From an uncultured Kordia sp. (lineage in GTDB: Bacteria > Bacteroidota > Bacteroidia > Flavobacteriales > Flavobacteriaceae), in NCBI GenBank assembly GCA_913054565.1, contig CAJXHW010000083.1:1-7678 (forward strand): a DNA stretch of 7,678 nucleotides. Direction: 5' to 3'. A model generated the notes under the pieces. The model was not told the DNA's origin. It made no database searches and saw only the letters and a list, made by a program, of their open reading frames with translations. Shown one piece after another: positions 1 through 6,935 of this stretch (position 1 is the stretch's first letter; every line of letters begins with the position of its first letter). Position numbers and translations under genes: made by a program.

Positions 1-1208
1 TCTTTTTAATACTAGTATTACCATCAATCTCGTTTTCTCAACAGCGTGTAGAACCTATAAGAGAACATGTTGAGTTTCTTTCTTCGGATTCTTTAGAAGG
101 TAGGCTTGTTGGATCGAAAGGAGAACGTATTGCTGCTGATTATATTCAGTCTTATTTTGAGAAAATAAAATTAGCTCCATTACCTGGTTATAAGTATAAA
201 CACCCCTTTTCATTTTCGTACTCAAATAATCCCCATACCGAGATTAAAAATAAAGACTCAATAACTGGATTTAATGTTGTGGGCTATCTTAATAATAATG
301 CGGAATATACTTTTGTAATTGGAGCGCATTACGATCATTTAGGATTTAACGAATACAATTTGTCGACAGATGCAAAAGGAAAGGGTAAAATTCATAATGG
401 CGCAGATGATAATGCTTCTGGGGTTTCTGCAGTTTTAGAAATGGCAAATTATTATACTAATAATAATATTATCGAAAACGTTAATTATATTTTCGTATGC
501 TTTTCTGGGGAAGAATTAGGTTTAATGGGCTCTAAATCTATTTCAGATTTGATAAAAAAAGAATTTCCTAATACGTCCTTAATGTTAAATTTTGATATGA
601 TAGGCAGAATGAACGAGTCTAATGATTTAAACATTGGAGGAGTAGGAACCTCGCCAAATTTGAAGTCTGTTGTAAGAAAAAATAAACCAGATAGTTTTAA
701 TATAGTATTGGATGATAGCGGTGTAGGACCTTCCGATCACACATCATTTTATAATTTAAACATTCCTGTTTTATTTTTCTTTACAGGTTTACACCTTGAC
801 TATCATAAACCATCAGATGACGCTGATAAAATTAACTACTTTAAAAAGGATAAGATTATCAATTATGCAAAGTTAATTTTATATGATTTATCAAACGAGC
901 CCAATTTAGCATTTGTAAAAACAAAATATAAAACAAAAAAAGCGAATCCTAAATTCAAAATAACTTTGGGGTTATTTCCTGATTATAAGGATTACGGAGA
1001 TGGGTTACATATTCAAGATGTCGTTGAAGGAAAGACAGCAGATAAAAGTGGTTTGAGAAAAGGTGACGTTATTACTCAAATTGGGGAGATTAAGATTACA
1101 GAGATATATTCTTATATGGAAGCATTATCGAAACTGAAGAAGGAGAGAGACTACATACTAACTTTCAAGCGAGATAATAAATCAAAATCAATAACTATAA
1201 AATTTTAA
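1..1208 (+). CDS. Exported M28-family zinc peptidase with C-terminal PDZ domain (5' end outside window)
   Basis: The reading frame is open from base 3 to the TAA at 1206-1208 (401 visible codons). A GTG at 279 could be read as a start, but the sequence before it is clearly peptidase, so the true start lies upstream of the window. The first visible residues (FLILVLPSISFSQ) look like the end of a signal peptide, so perhaps 5-20 residues are missing. M28 metal and catalytic motifs appear in order, numbered from base 3: HYDHLG (about 109), GADDNASG (about 133), SGEE (about 169, general base plus zinc ligand), NFDMIG (about 196), SDHTSF and YHKPSDD (last zinc His about 268). A PDZ-like domain follows (about 320-401, with GLRKGDVITQIG). 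By family this is a two-zinc aminopeptidase or carboxypeptidase-type exopeptidase acting in the periplasm or outside the cell. The substrate cannot be read. It is three bases upstream of the next gene and probably cotranscribed with it. Confidence 0.93.
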   Translation, partial: FLILVLPSISFSQQRVEPIREHVEFLSSDSLEGRLVGSKGERIAADYIQSYFEKIKLAPLPGYKYKHPFSFSYSNNPHTEIKNKDSITGFNVVGYLNNNAEYTFVIGAHYDHLGFNEYNLSTDAKGKGKIHNGADDNASGVSAVLEMANYYTNNNIIENVNYIFVCFSGEELGLMGSKSISDLIKKEFPNTSLMLNFDMIGRMNESNDLNIGGVGTSPNLKSVVRKNKPDSFNIVLDDSGVGPSDHTSFYNLNIPVLFFFTGLHLDYHKPSDDADKINYFKKDKIINYAKLILYDLSNEPNLAFVKTKYKTKKANPKFKITLGLFPDYKDYGDGLHIQDVVEGKTADKSGLRKGDVITQIGEIKITEIYSYMEALSKLKKERDYILTFKRDNKSKSITIKF

Positions 1209-1211
1209 AAT

Positions 1212-2822
1212 ATGTATATCAAGCGAATTATTTATTTATTATTACTTATTGCAAATATTGGTTATACTCAAACAGCGCCTTTTGAAATTACTATTGAACC
1301 TCTCACTGTTCCTGGTCTCTCAGGAATTCAGTCTTACGCATTCGGTCAGGCAAATGGGAAATGGCTAATAGTAGGTGGTCGCTTAGATGGGTTACATAGG
1401 AGACAGCCTAATGTATCGTTTGATATAGCCGGAAATAATAACCAACTGATTGTAGTAGATCCAGTAACATTACAAACGTGGCAAGCACCATTAACTACTC
1501 TACCAACTTCCATACAAGAGCAGTTAAGCTCTACCAATATGGAGTTTTATCAAGAGAACGATTATTTATACTGTATTGGAGGTTATGGGTACAGTCCAAC
1601 TGTAAATGATCATACTACGCATAATAAATTAACAGCAATAGAAGTTTCTGATGTAATTAACGCTGTTATAAATAACACAAGTTTATTGCCTTACTTTAGA
1701 CAAATAACTGATAATCAATTTCAGGTGACTGGCGGTAGATTAAAAAAAATAAACAGTACGTACTATCTTTTAGGTGGTCAAAAATTTATTGGAAGATACA
1801 ATCCGCAAGGACCAAACAACGGTCTAGGTTTTATACAGGAATACACAAATGCTATACGCAAATTTAACCTCGTAGACGATGGTGTAAACATAGCTGTTAC
1901 TCACTTAACTCCACATATTGATATTGCCAATCTACACAGGCGAGATTATAATGCTGAGCAGCAAATATTACCAAATGGAGATGAGGGAATCACTATGTTC
2001 TCAGGAGTATTTCAACCTAATGTAAATCTACCATTTTTAAATTCTGTTACAGTTGACGACTCTGGGTACGCAGTGAATAATACATTCCAACAATATTATA
2101 ATCATTACCATTGTCCAGTTTTACCTATATACTCGGAGTTAGATAATGAGATGCATACTATATTTTTTGGTGGTATAGCTCAATTTTATGATAATGATGG
2201 AGTCTTAGTTCAAGATGATAATGTTCCTTTTGTAAACACTATTGCAAGAGTTACAAGAGACTCTAATGGAGATATGGCAGAATATAAATTACCTATTGAA
2301 ATGCCTTCTTTGTTAGGATCAGGAGCAGAGTTTATTCCTAACTTATCTTTCCCTCATTTTGATAATGAAGTGTTCAAGTTAGATGATGTTATGTTTAATA
2401 ATACTTTAATAGGGTATATTTATGGTGGTATCAGTAGTTCTCAACCTAATATATTTTTCACAAATGATGGGACACAGAGTGATGCCAGTTCTCAGATATT
2501 TAAGGTTTTAATTAAAAAGTCGACTTTGTCGGTTGATGAATTTAATACAGCAAGCACAAGCAATCTAAACCTTGTTGTTTATCCTAATCCAAATAAAGGA
2601 AAATTGAATATCTCTTTCAATTTAATAGATAGCATTGATGCAACTCTTACTATACATGATCTAAAAGGTGCTATTATCAATAATTCAAAATTGAAAAACA
2701 TGAAAATAGGAAAAAATTTAATAGAAAGAGAAATTCCAAATTTTATTAAAGGTGGAGTCTATTTTGTTACTGTTGAAACACTTAAAAGTCACATGACATA
2801 CAAAGTAATAACTAAAAGGTAG
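1212..2822 (+). CDS. Secreted kelch-like beta-propeller protein with T9SS type A sorting domain
   Basis: This 536-residue protein starts at ATG 1212, three bases after the peptidase stop. Residues 1-20 form a signal peptide (MYIKRIIYLLLLIANIGYTQ). Residues about 22-435 carry repeated kelch-type strands ending in GG or a close variant: KWLIVGGR (51), YLYCIGGYGY (118), YYLLGGQ (184), ITMFSGVF (260), HTIFFGGI (315) and IGYIYGGI (400). This suggests a roughly six-bladed propeller. Residues about 452-536 match the type IX secretion C-terminal sorting domain (VVYPNPNKGKLNISF, then LTIHDLKG, ending KVITKR). By family knowledge such tails send the protein across the outer membrane, where the tail is cleaved. 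The function of the propeller is unknown; a binding or scaffold role, or a carbohydrate-related one, is possible. Its core is colinear with the next gene product, so the two arose by tandem duplication with different export signals. Confidence 0.88.
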   Translation: MYIKRIIYLLLLIANIGYTQTAPFEITIEPLTVPGLSGIQSYAFGQANGKWLIVGGRLDGLHRRQPNVSFDIAGNNNQLIVVDPVTLQTWQAPLTTLPTSIQEQLSSTNMEFYQENDYLYCIGGYGYSPTVNDHTTHNKLTAIEVSDVINAVINNTSLLPYFRQITDNQFQVTGGRLKKINSTYYLLGGQKFIGRYNPQGPNNGLGFIQEYTNAIRKFNLVDDGVNIAVTHLTPHIDIANLHRRDYNAEQQILPNGDEGITMFSGVFQPNVNLPFLNSVTVDDSGYAVNNTFQQYYNHYHCPVLPIYSELDNEMHTIFFGGIAQFYDNDGVLVQDDNVPFVNTIARVTRDSNGDMAEYKLPIEMPSLLGSGAEFIPNLSFPHFDNEVFKLDDVMFNNTLIGYIYGGISSSQPNIFFTNDGTQSDASSQIFKVLIKKSTLSVDEFNTASTSNLNLVVYPNPNKGKLNISFNLIDSIDATLTIHDLKGAIINNSKLKNMKIGKNLIEREIPNFIKGGVYFVTVETLKSHMTYKVITKR

Positions 2823-2851
2823 ATTTGAGATTAAAAAAACAACATAAATAT

Positions 2852-4177
2852 ATGAAACTAAAAGTTATTTTAACCCTTCTAATAAGTTTTACTCTAGCGA
2901 GCTGTACGTCATCAGCACAAGAGCAGTTTACAATTCAAATAGAACCATTTTCGATTAATGACGCTCCTGGGATTCAATCCTACTCATTAGGTAGGACTAG
3001 TGATGGTAAATGGTTAATAGTAGGTGGTCGCATAGATGGGCTTCACAAATTTAGACCTTTTGAAGCTTTTTTGAAGAAAGAAAATAACACATCGGCATTT
3101 GTTATAGATCCTATAGAAAACAAGACTTGGGTATCAGATTTAAGCGTTCTACCAGCTTCTATTTTTGAACAATTACAATCTACAAATCAAGAGTTTCAGC
3201 AAAGAGCTAATACACTCTATGTTGTAGGTGGGTATGGTTATAGTGATACCAAACGGGATCATATTACATACCCAAATTTAACCGCAATAGATGTAGATGG
3301 GCTTTCTAAAGCTATTATCGAGAAATCCGATATCTCAAGTTTCTTCAGACAGATAACTAATTCAAAACTAGCAGTAACTGGTGGGCAATTAGGTTTGTTA
3401 AGTGATACTTTTTATTTGTGTGGTGGACAAAATTTTGAAGGTAGATACAACCCAATGGGACCTAATCACGGTCCAGGGTTTACGCAAGAGTACACCAATG
3501 AAATAAGAAAATTTAAAATAAAAGATGATGGCGTCAATTTATCAATTAGTAATTATATAGCAGAAAAAGATCCTCAAAATCTTCATAGAAGAGATTATAA
3601 TATGGTACCGCAAATCTTTCCAGATTTAACAAAGGGCTTTACAATGTTTAGTGGTGTTTTTCAATATGATGCTAATATACCTTGGCTAAACTCTGTAGAT
3701 ATAAATGAAGATGGTTTTAAGGTTAATGATGATTTTAATCAATACCTAAGTCAATATCACAGCGCTAAAGTACCCATTTATAATGCACAAACTAGCGAAA
3801 TGATGACAGTCTTCTTTGGAGGCCTAAGTCAGTATCAATTTGATGAAGGAGGTGAATTGGTTAAAGATGACGAAGTACCTTTTGTAAAAACGATAAGTAT
3901 GGTTGTCAGAAATAAAGATGGTTCTATGGTAGAAAAAGATTTAGGTATAAAAATGCCTGCCTTTTTAGGATCTGGAGCTGAATTCATTCCATTGTCAAAC
4001 GAAGCTATCTATCTAGAGAATGAAATTGTTAACCTGAATGGTTTGAAACAAGAAAAAACGTTAATTGGCTATATATACGGAGGTATTGAAAGTTCTGAGG
4101 GAAATATTTTCTTTAGAAATAATGGAACCCAAAGTATAGCGAGTAATCAAGCCTTTAAAGTTTATTTAACTAAGTAA
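2852..4177 (+). CDS. Kelch-like beta-propeller lipoprotein, paralogue of the upstream protein
   Basis: I chose ATG 2852 rather than TTG 2825 because it gives a clean lipoprotein signal (MKLKVILTLLISFTLASC, lipobox LASC, lipidated Cys18). The TTG start would add nine charged, unneeded residues. The product is 441 residues. From residue about 26 to the end it aligns along its whole length with the upstream T9SS protein, sharing KWLIVGGR, GGYGYS, GPGFTQEYTNEIRKF, LHRRDYN, FTMFSGVFQ, FLGSGAEFIP and IGYIYGGI. It stops exactly where the sorting domain begins in the paralogue. The residues after the Cys (TSSAQEQ) lack the acidic cluster known as a surface lipoprotein export signal in Bacteroidota, so the inner face of the outer membrane is the simpler guess. 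The gene is 29 bases downstream of its paralogue and likely in the same transcript. Function is unknown. Confidence 0.88.
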   Translation: MKLKVILTLLISFTLASCTSSAQEQFTIQIEPFSINDAPGIQSYSLGRTSDGKWLIVGGRIDGLHKFRPFEAFLKKENNTSAFVIDPIENKTWVSDLSVLPASIFEQLQSTNQEFQQRANTLYVVGGYGYSDTKRDHITYPNLTAIDVDGLSKAIIEKSDISSFFRQITNSKLAVTGGQLGLLSDTFYLCGGQNFEGRYNPMGPNHGPGFTQEYTNEIRKFKIKDDGVNLSISNYIAEKDPQNLHRRDYNMVPQIFPDLTKGFTMFSGVFQYDANIPWLNSVDINEDGFKVNDDFNQYLSQYHSAKVPIYNAQTSEMMTVFFGGLSQYQFDEGGELVKDDEVPFVKTISMVVRNKDGSMVEKDLGIKMPAFLGSGAEFIPLSNEAIYLENEIVNLNGLKQEKTLIGYIYGGIESSEGNIFFRNNGTQSIASNQAFKVYLTK

Positions 4178-4199
4178 ACTAAAACTAAAACAGTTTTCT

Positions 4200-4213
4200 G
4201 TAACATAGGTTAC
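4200..4213. promoter_or_regulatory. Small inverted repeat upstream of the transporter pair
   Basis: GTAAC-ATAG-GTTAC is a perfect 5-bp inverted repeat with a 4-base spacer. It lies 47 bases before the ATG of the YeeE-type gene, in the only gap (83 bases) between the lipoprotein gene and the transporter. It could be an operator, but a repeat this short can arise by chance. I saw no good match to the Bacteroidota -7 box (TAnnTTTG) in this gap. Confidence 0.2.
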
Positions 4214-4260
4214 CGACCATCTCTATTTTTTGGTATTTCTTTGTAAAAAATAAAATTAAT

Positions 4261-4818
4261 ATGAACTGGATTTACGAACCGTGGCCTTGGTATGTATCGG
4301 GCCCAATAATTGCTTTTATTATGTTTTTACTACTTATGGTAGGTAAAAACTTTGGGATGTCTGCAAACCTTAGAACAATGTGTACTATTTGTGGTGCTGG
4401 TAACAAAGCAGACTTTTTTAAATTCGATTGGAAATCTCAAAAATGGAATTTAATAGTTATCGTCGGAGCAGTAATAGGAGGGTTTATTGGCTCTCACTTT
4501 TTAACAGCAGATATGGCTGTAGCTATTAATCCAGAGACCATTTCTGATTTAAATGAACTTGGTTTTAATAGTGCTGGTAAATCTTATTTACCCACAGAAT
4601 TATTTGAAACGGAAGCTTTATTAAGCTTAAAAACAATTTTAGTTTTGTCTATAGGTGGACTTCTAGTAGGTTTTGGAGCAAGATATGCTGGTGGATGTAC
4701 TTCAGGCCACGCCATATCAGGTTTAAGCGATTTACAATTACCTTCTTTAATCGCTGTTATTGGTTTCTTTATAGGAGGTTTAGTAATGATTCATTTTCTT
4801 TTCCCTTTAATATTTTAA
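4261..4818 (+). CDS. YeeE/YedE-type sulfur-compound transporter subunit (first half of split pair)
   Basis: This is a 185-residue inner-membrane protein with hydrophobic segments at about 11-28, 62-82, 122-142 and 160-183. The hallmark of the YeeE/YedE (sulf_transp) family is present at residues 139-150, GARYAGGCTSGH, with Cys146. A second cysteine cluster, MCTICGAG (Cys41, Cys44), lies just after the first membrane segment. In the characterised thiosulfate transporter TsuA of this family, conserved cysteines line the path and relay the substrate by transient contacts. Here the usual long protein is divided into two genes; the partner starts three bases downstream. The pair resembles split systems called PmpA/PmpB in some proteobacteria, where import of sulfur-containing ions has been proposed. 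Substrate assignment to thiosulfate is by family only. No rhodanese or persulfide dioxygenase gene, a common neighbour, is visible. Confidence 0.88.
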   Translation: MNWIYEPWPWYVSGPIIAFIMFLLLMVGKNFGMSANLRTMCTICGAGNKADFFKFDWKSQKWNLIVIVGAVIGGFIGSHFLTADMAVAINPETISDLNELGFNSAGKSYLPTELFETEALLSLKTILVLSIGGLLVGFGARYAGGCTSGHAISGLSDLQLPSLIAVIGFFIGGLVMIHFLFPLIF

Positions 4819-4821
4819 ATT

Positions 4822-5235
4822 ATGAGAACAGTAATATATTTATTTATCGGCATTCTATTTGGTATTACAATGTTTAAGTCTGAAGCTGCATCTTGGTTTC
4901 GTATTTATGAAATGTTCAAATTTGAGTCATTTCATATGTATGGTATAATAGGTTCGGCGTTAATAATCGGTATCATAGTAGTGCAATCAATCAAAAGATT
5001 TAAAATAAAATCTTTCTATGGTGAAAACATACACTTTAACCCAAAGGCTAAAAGCTTTCCTCGCTATATGTTTGGCGGAATCATTTTCGGTTTAGGTTGG
5101 GCACTAGCTGGTGCTTGTCCAGGACCTATGTTTACTTTAGTAGGAGCTGGTTATGTACCTATTTTGATTGTAATAGCTGCCTCCATTGTGGGTACATTTC
5201 TGTATGGATTGCTGAGGGATAAGTTGCCGCATTAG
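4822..5235 (+). CDS. DUF6691 / YeeE-YedE-type transporter subunit (second half of split pair)
   Basis: This 137-residue membrane protein starts three bases after the stop of the first half, so the two are surely cotranscribed and probably translationally linked. Hydrophobic segments lie at about 3-19, 39-58, 82-99 and 111-131. The motif FGLGWALAGACPGPMF (residues 89-104, Cys99) is the second-half signature of the YeeE/YedE fold, equivalent to the C-terminal conserved cysteine of single-chain members. A basic loop (about 57-81) would lie in the cytoplasm. By family it forms one transporter with its neighbour. The length of about 137 is usual for DUF6691 proteins, so nothing appears missing. 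A strong terminator follows 53 bases after the stop. Confidence 0.87.
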   Translation: MRTVIYLFIGILFGITMFKSEAASWFRIYEMFKFESFHMYGIIGSALIIGIIVVQSIKRFKIKSFYGENIHFNPKAKSFPRYMFGGIIFGLGWALAGACPGPMFTLVGAGYVPILIVIAASIVGTFLYGLLRDKLPH

Positions 5236-5254
5236 ATTTATTTAAAATTTATAG

Positions 5255-5272
5255 GTTTCGCTAAATCGAAAC
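5255..5272. repeat. Perfect small hairpin after the transporter pair
   Basis: GTTTCG-CTAAAT-CGAAAC gives a 6-bp perfect stem with a 6-base loop. It is nested inside a second pair, TTAGAT (5232-5237, overlapping the stop codon) and ATCTAA (5275-5280). There is no T-run, so it is not a terminator by itself. It may protect the 3' end of the transporter mRNA, or be chance. Confidence 0.3.
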
Positions 5273-5288
5273 ACATCTAAATTAAAAG

Positions 5289-5322
5289 AAGCGACCTAAG
5301 TATTTACTTGGGTCGTTTTTTT
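5289..5322 (+). terminator. Intrinsic terminator of the transporter operon, probably bidirectional
   Basis: The stem CGACCTAAG (5292-5300) pairs with CTTGGGTCG (5307-5315), nine pairs with one G-T wobble, around the loop TATTTA. It is followed directly by seven Ts (5316-5322). On the minus strand the same hairpin is followed by TTCTTTTAATTT, so it can also stop transcripts coming leftward from the minus-strand fragment at 5365-5670. Confidence 0.85.
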
Positions 5323-5364
5323 GTACTGCAACAACAAATTTGATAGCCTTTTTCTTCTTTTGAA

Positions 5365-5454
5365 TTAATCTTGTTGTACTATCCATTCTCTCAAATATTT
5401 AAAAGGGAATAGTATGACCATTAAACCTCCATAACACACAAAATCTACATTCAT
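5365..5454 (-). CDS. Possible 29-residue membrane peptide or frameshifted tail of the neighbouring broken gene
   Basis: The frame reads MNVDFVCYGGLMVILFPFKY and then LREWIVQQD. Its ATG overlaps the TAA of the upstream minus-strand fragment (TAATG), a layout typical of translational coupling. The middle is hydrophobic enough for one membrane segment. The same frame stays open 17 codons upstream of the ATG, back to a TAA inside the fragment, so it may instead be the true C-terminus of that gene after a frameshift. I do not recognise either possibility, and a frame this short could be spurious. The terminator at 5289-5322 lies 42 bases beyond its stop in the right orientation. Confidence 0.25.
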   Translation of the reverse strand: MNVDFVCYGGLMVILFPFKYLREWIVQQD

Positions 5455-5670
5455 TAATGGAAGGAATTTGATAAAGTGACTGGTACACCTACAATACAAG
5501 ACGCAATTTTACTATCGATATCCTCGTGTAAAGGAGCGTTTTCTAAAATATTTTGCAATATTTCAAGGTCAAAGTCAATCTTTTTGATTTCAGAAACTGT
5601 ATTAAGATCATTGAAGTTAAATGATAATCTTTTTCTAAGATTACGTTCTCTTTTATCATCAAGATATGGT
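5454..5670 (-). pseudogene. C-terminal remnant of an unrecognised protein, cut off by the IS
   Basis: On the minus strand a frame of 71 codons runs from the IS left end (5670) to TAA at 5454-5456. It begins PYLDDKRERNLRKR and ends VGVPVTLSNSFH. It is charged and amphipathic in its first two thirds (NDLNTVSEIKKIDFDLEILQ) and has no start codon. The frame meets a stop soon after entering the IS, so the 5' part of the gene is gone. I do not recognise the family. It does not look like the C-terminus of a tyrosine recombinase, so it is not simply the lost half of the integrase on the other side of the IS. A convergent terminator downstream supports a real former gene on this strand. The overlapping plus-strand frame looks like a shadow. 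Confidence 0.45.
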
Positions 5671-5695
5671 TGGAGTTGTTATCTTTACTCGGACA
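5671..5695 (+). repeat. IS left terminal inverted repeat
   Basis: This repeat matches the right end at 15 of 25 positions, with the agreement concentrated in the outer 8 bases (7 of 8) and the inner GGACA block. The poor middle is usual for diverged IS150-like ends. Confidence 0.65.
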
Positions 5696-5738
5696 CAAAA
5701 TTTAAGACTGTTTGTTATAAAACAAATATCTTAGAAAC

Positions 5739-6035
5739 ATGAAAAAACGTATTTACAGTGCCGAATTTAAAGAACAAACGGTTCGTTTAAGTTACCAGCG
5801 GGACAACATCAAAGAATTGGCAGACGAATTGGGCTTAGACCCTCAAAGGATTTACAAATGGCGAAAAGGAGCTAAAGAAGTTCAGATTCCTAATCATCAA
5901 AAAATAGTAAAGGATGATTCTTTAGAGGTTAAAAGATTGCGAAAAGCACTAAAAGAAAAAGAATTAGAACTTGAGATATTAAAAAAAGCCGTTCACATTT
6001 TTTCCAAGAACGATGGGAAGTCTATCAATTTATAG
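5739..6035 (+). CDS. IS3-family transposase OrfA (HTH protein)
   Basis: This 98-residue protein binds the IS ends and forms the N-terminal part of the OrfAB transposase. Residues 5-50 form a helix-turn-helix of the IS3/IS911 OrfA type (YSAEFKEQTVRL, then ELADELGLDPQRIYKWRKG). Residues 62-85 form a leucine-zipper-like coiled coil (VKRLRKALKEKELELEILKK) used for multimerisation. The ATG lies 44 bases inside the inner edge of the left repeat and the length is normal. The frame itself is intact. It holds a slippery A7 run at 5981-5987 from which the orfB frame is open without stops, consistent with the programmed -1 frameshift of this family. Alone, OrfA cannot transpose the element, but it could still be made and act on related copies. 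Confidence 0.88.
   Translation: MKKRIYSAEFKEQTVRLSYQRDNIKELADELGLDPQRIYKWRKGAKEVQIPNHQKIVKDDSLEVKRLRKALKEKELELEILKKAVHIFSKNDGKSINL
5981..5987 (+). promoter_or_regulatory. Probable -1 ribosomal frameshift site (A_AAA_AAA)
   Basis: In the orfA frame the codons are TTA AAA AAA GCC, giving the heptamer A_AAA_AAA followed by G, a known slippery type for IS3 elements. After a -1 slip the frame reads SRSHFFQERWEVYQFIVSYR and on into orfB without a stop, giving a normal OrfAB joint. A downstream pseudoknot was not established. Confidence 0.55.
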
Positions 6036-6067
6036 TCAGTTATCGACATTTATATCCCATTGATAAA

Positions 6068-6897
6068 ATGTGTACAGTTTTAAAAGTAAGTCGAAGTAGT
6101 TATTACAGATGGTTTAGTCAAGGGCCATCAAAGCGAGCATTAGAGCATAGTTTGTTTACAGATTTAATAAAAAAAGAGTTTGATACTAGTAAACAGCGTT
6201 ATGGATCTACTAGAATTGCAGCACAATTAAAGCGTAATAATTATTGTATTTCAAGAACAAGAGTAGCAAAAATTATGAGAGATAATAACTGGATTAGTAA
6301 ATACCGAAAGAAATTTAAGGTTACCACAAATTCAAACCATAGTTATCCTGTTTCTAGAAATTTATTAGATAGAAAATTTAATCCTAGTGGGTTAAATCAA
6401 GTTTGGGTATCTGATATTACGTATATCAAAACTAAAAAAGGATGGTTGTATTTAACTACAATCATCGATTTATATGACAGGCAAGTCATTGGTTGGTCGT
6501 TAAGTACTAGATTATATACAAGTCAAACTATTATTCCTGCTTGGAAAATGGCAGTATCAAAAAGAGAAATAACATAACCATTACTTTTTCATTCAGACAG
6601 AGGTATTCAATATGCTTCAAAAGAATTTAGAAAAATAATCAAGTCTAATTCTTTAATTACTCAGTCTATGAGTAGAAGAGGAAATTGCTGGGATAATGCT
6701 GTGGCAGAATCCTTTTTTAAAACACAAAGGTTGAACTAATTTATGGAAATGAGTTAGAATCTATTGAGCAGGCTAAAACCAGTATCTTTGAGTACATAGA
6801 AGTATGGTATAATAAAAAACGATTACACTCTTCATTAGGGTATAAAACTCCTTTTGAAATAGAACAAGAATTTTATCAATTTAAATATGTAGCATAG
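6068..6897 (+). pseudogene. IS3-family transposase OrfB (DDE integrase core), broken by a stop and a frameshift
   Basis: The catalytic half of the transposase is readable from the OrfAB joint (frame open from about 5988; first ATG 6068, which lies inside the usual OrfB N-terminus). An HTH_21-like region (residues about 28-85) precedes the rve core with the first Asp at 6413-6415 (VWVSDITY). An in-frame TAA at 6575-6577 follows KREIT, but the frame continues PLLFHSDRGIQYAS with the second Asp at 6596-6598 and CWDNAVAESFFK with the catalytic Glu at 6707-6709. A one-base loss near 6725 then shifts the reading frame. The C-terminus VELIYGNELESIEQAK to QFKYVA runs in the new frame to TAG 6895-6897. 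A product ending at the TAA has only one of three catalytic residues, so this copy is inactive. Both lesions seem to be point events in an otherwise well-preserved gene. Confidence 0.88.
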
Positions 6898-6910
6898 GTC
6901 TTAGAAAATT

Positions 6911-6935
6911 TGTCCAACTTTTTGTTGCAAGTCCA
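6911..6935 (-). repeat. IS right terminal inverted repeat
   Basis: Read inward on the minus strand it begins TGGACTTGCAAC and ends GTTGGACA, the usual IS150-like end layout. It lies 13 bases after the orfB stop and forms the right border of the element at 6935. Confidence 0.7.

Larger units (their letters stand above)
5671..6935 (+). mobile_element. Decayed IS3-family (IS150-like) insertion sequence, about 1265 bp
   Basis: The element has an IS3-type orfA and a broken orfB in the -1 frame. I set the ends from the terminal repeats. The left end begins TGGAGTTG and contains CGGACA at 20-25; the right end, read inward, begins TGGACTTG and contains TTGGACA at 19-25. That spacing and the internal GGACA block are typical of IS150-type ends, and TG...CA termini fit IS3. 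The flanking bases are GGT on the left and GAT on the right, so no 3-4 base target duplication is seen. GATAT occurs at 5663-5667 and 6936-6940, but on the left it is offset by three bases from the end. Two mutations in orfB make the copy non-autonomous. Confidence 0.85.

Noticed and set aside
279..1208. Shorter peptidase gene starting at GTG 279
   Set aside because: The same frame is open to the window edge and encodes the end of a signal peptide and normal M28 N-terminal sequence, so 279 is internal.
1346..1537. Minus-strand frame of 63 codons inside the T9SS propeller gene
   Set aside because: It lies wholly within a well-supported gene on the other strand and has no recognisable domain.
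2825..2851. TTG start for the lipoprotein gene
   Set aside because: It would put nine mostly basic residues before an already complete lipoprotein signal peptide. ATG 2852 gives the usual layout.
4178..4260. Terminator or standard Bacteroidota promoter between the lipoprotein gene and the transporter
   Set aside because: Only a 4-base stem (ACAG-TTTT-CTGT) without a T-run and no TAnnTTTG match were found, so neither is supported.
4695..4877. Plus-strand frame of 60 codons spanning the junction of the two transporter genes
   Set aside because: It is a shadow of the two genes in another frame, with an aromatic-rich composition that is not protein-like.
5476..5742. Plus-strand frame of 88 codons running into the IS
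   Set aside because: It crosses the IS left end and overlaps a better minus-strand frame. No domain is seen and its composition is serine and leucine rich, like a shadow.
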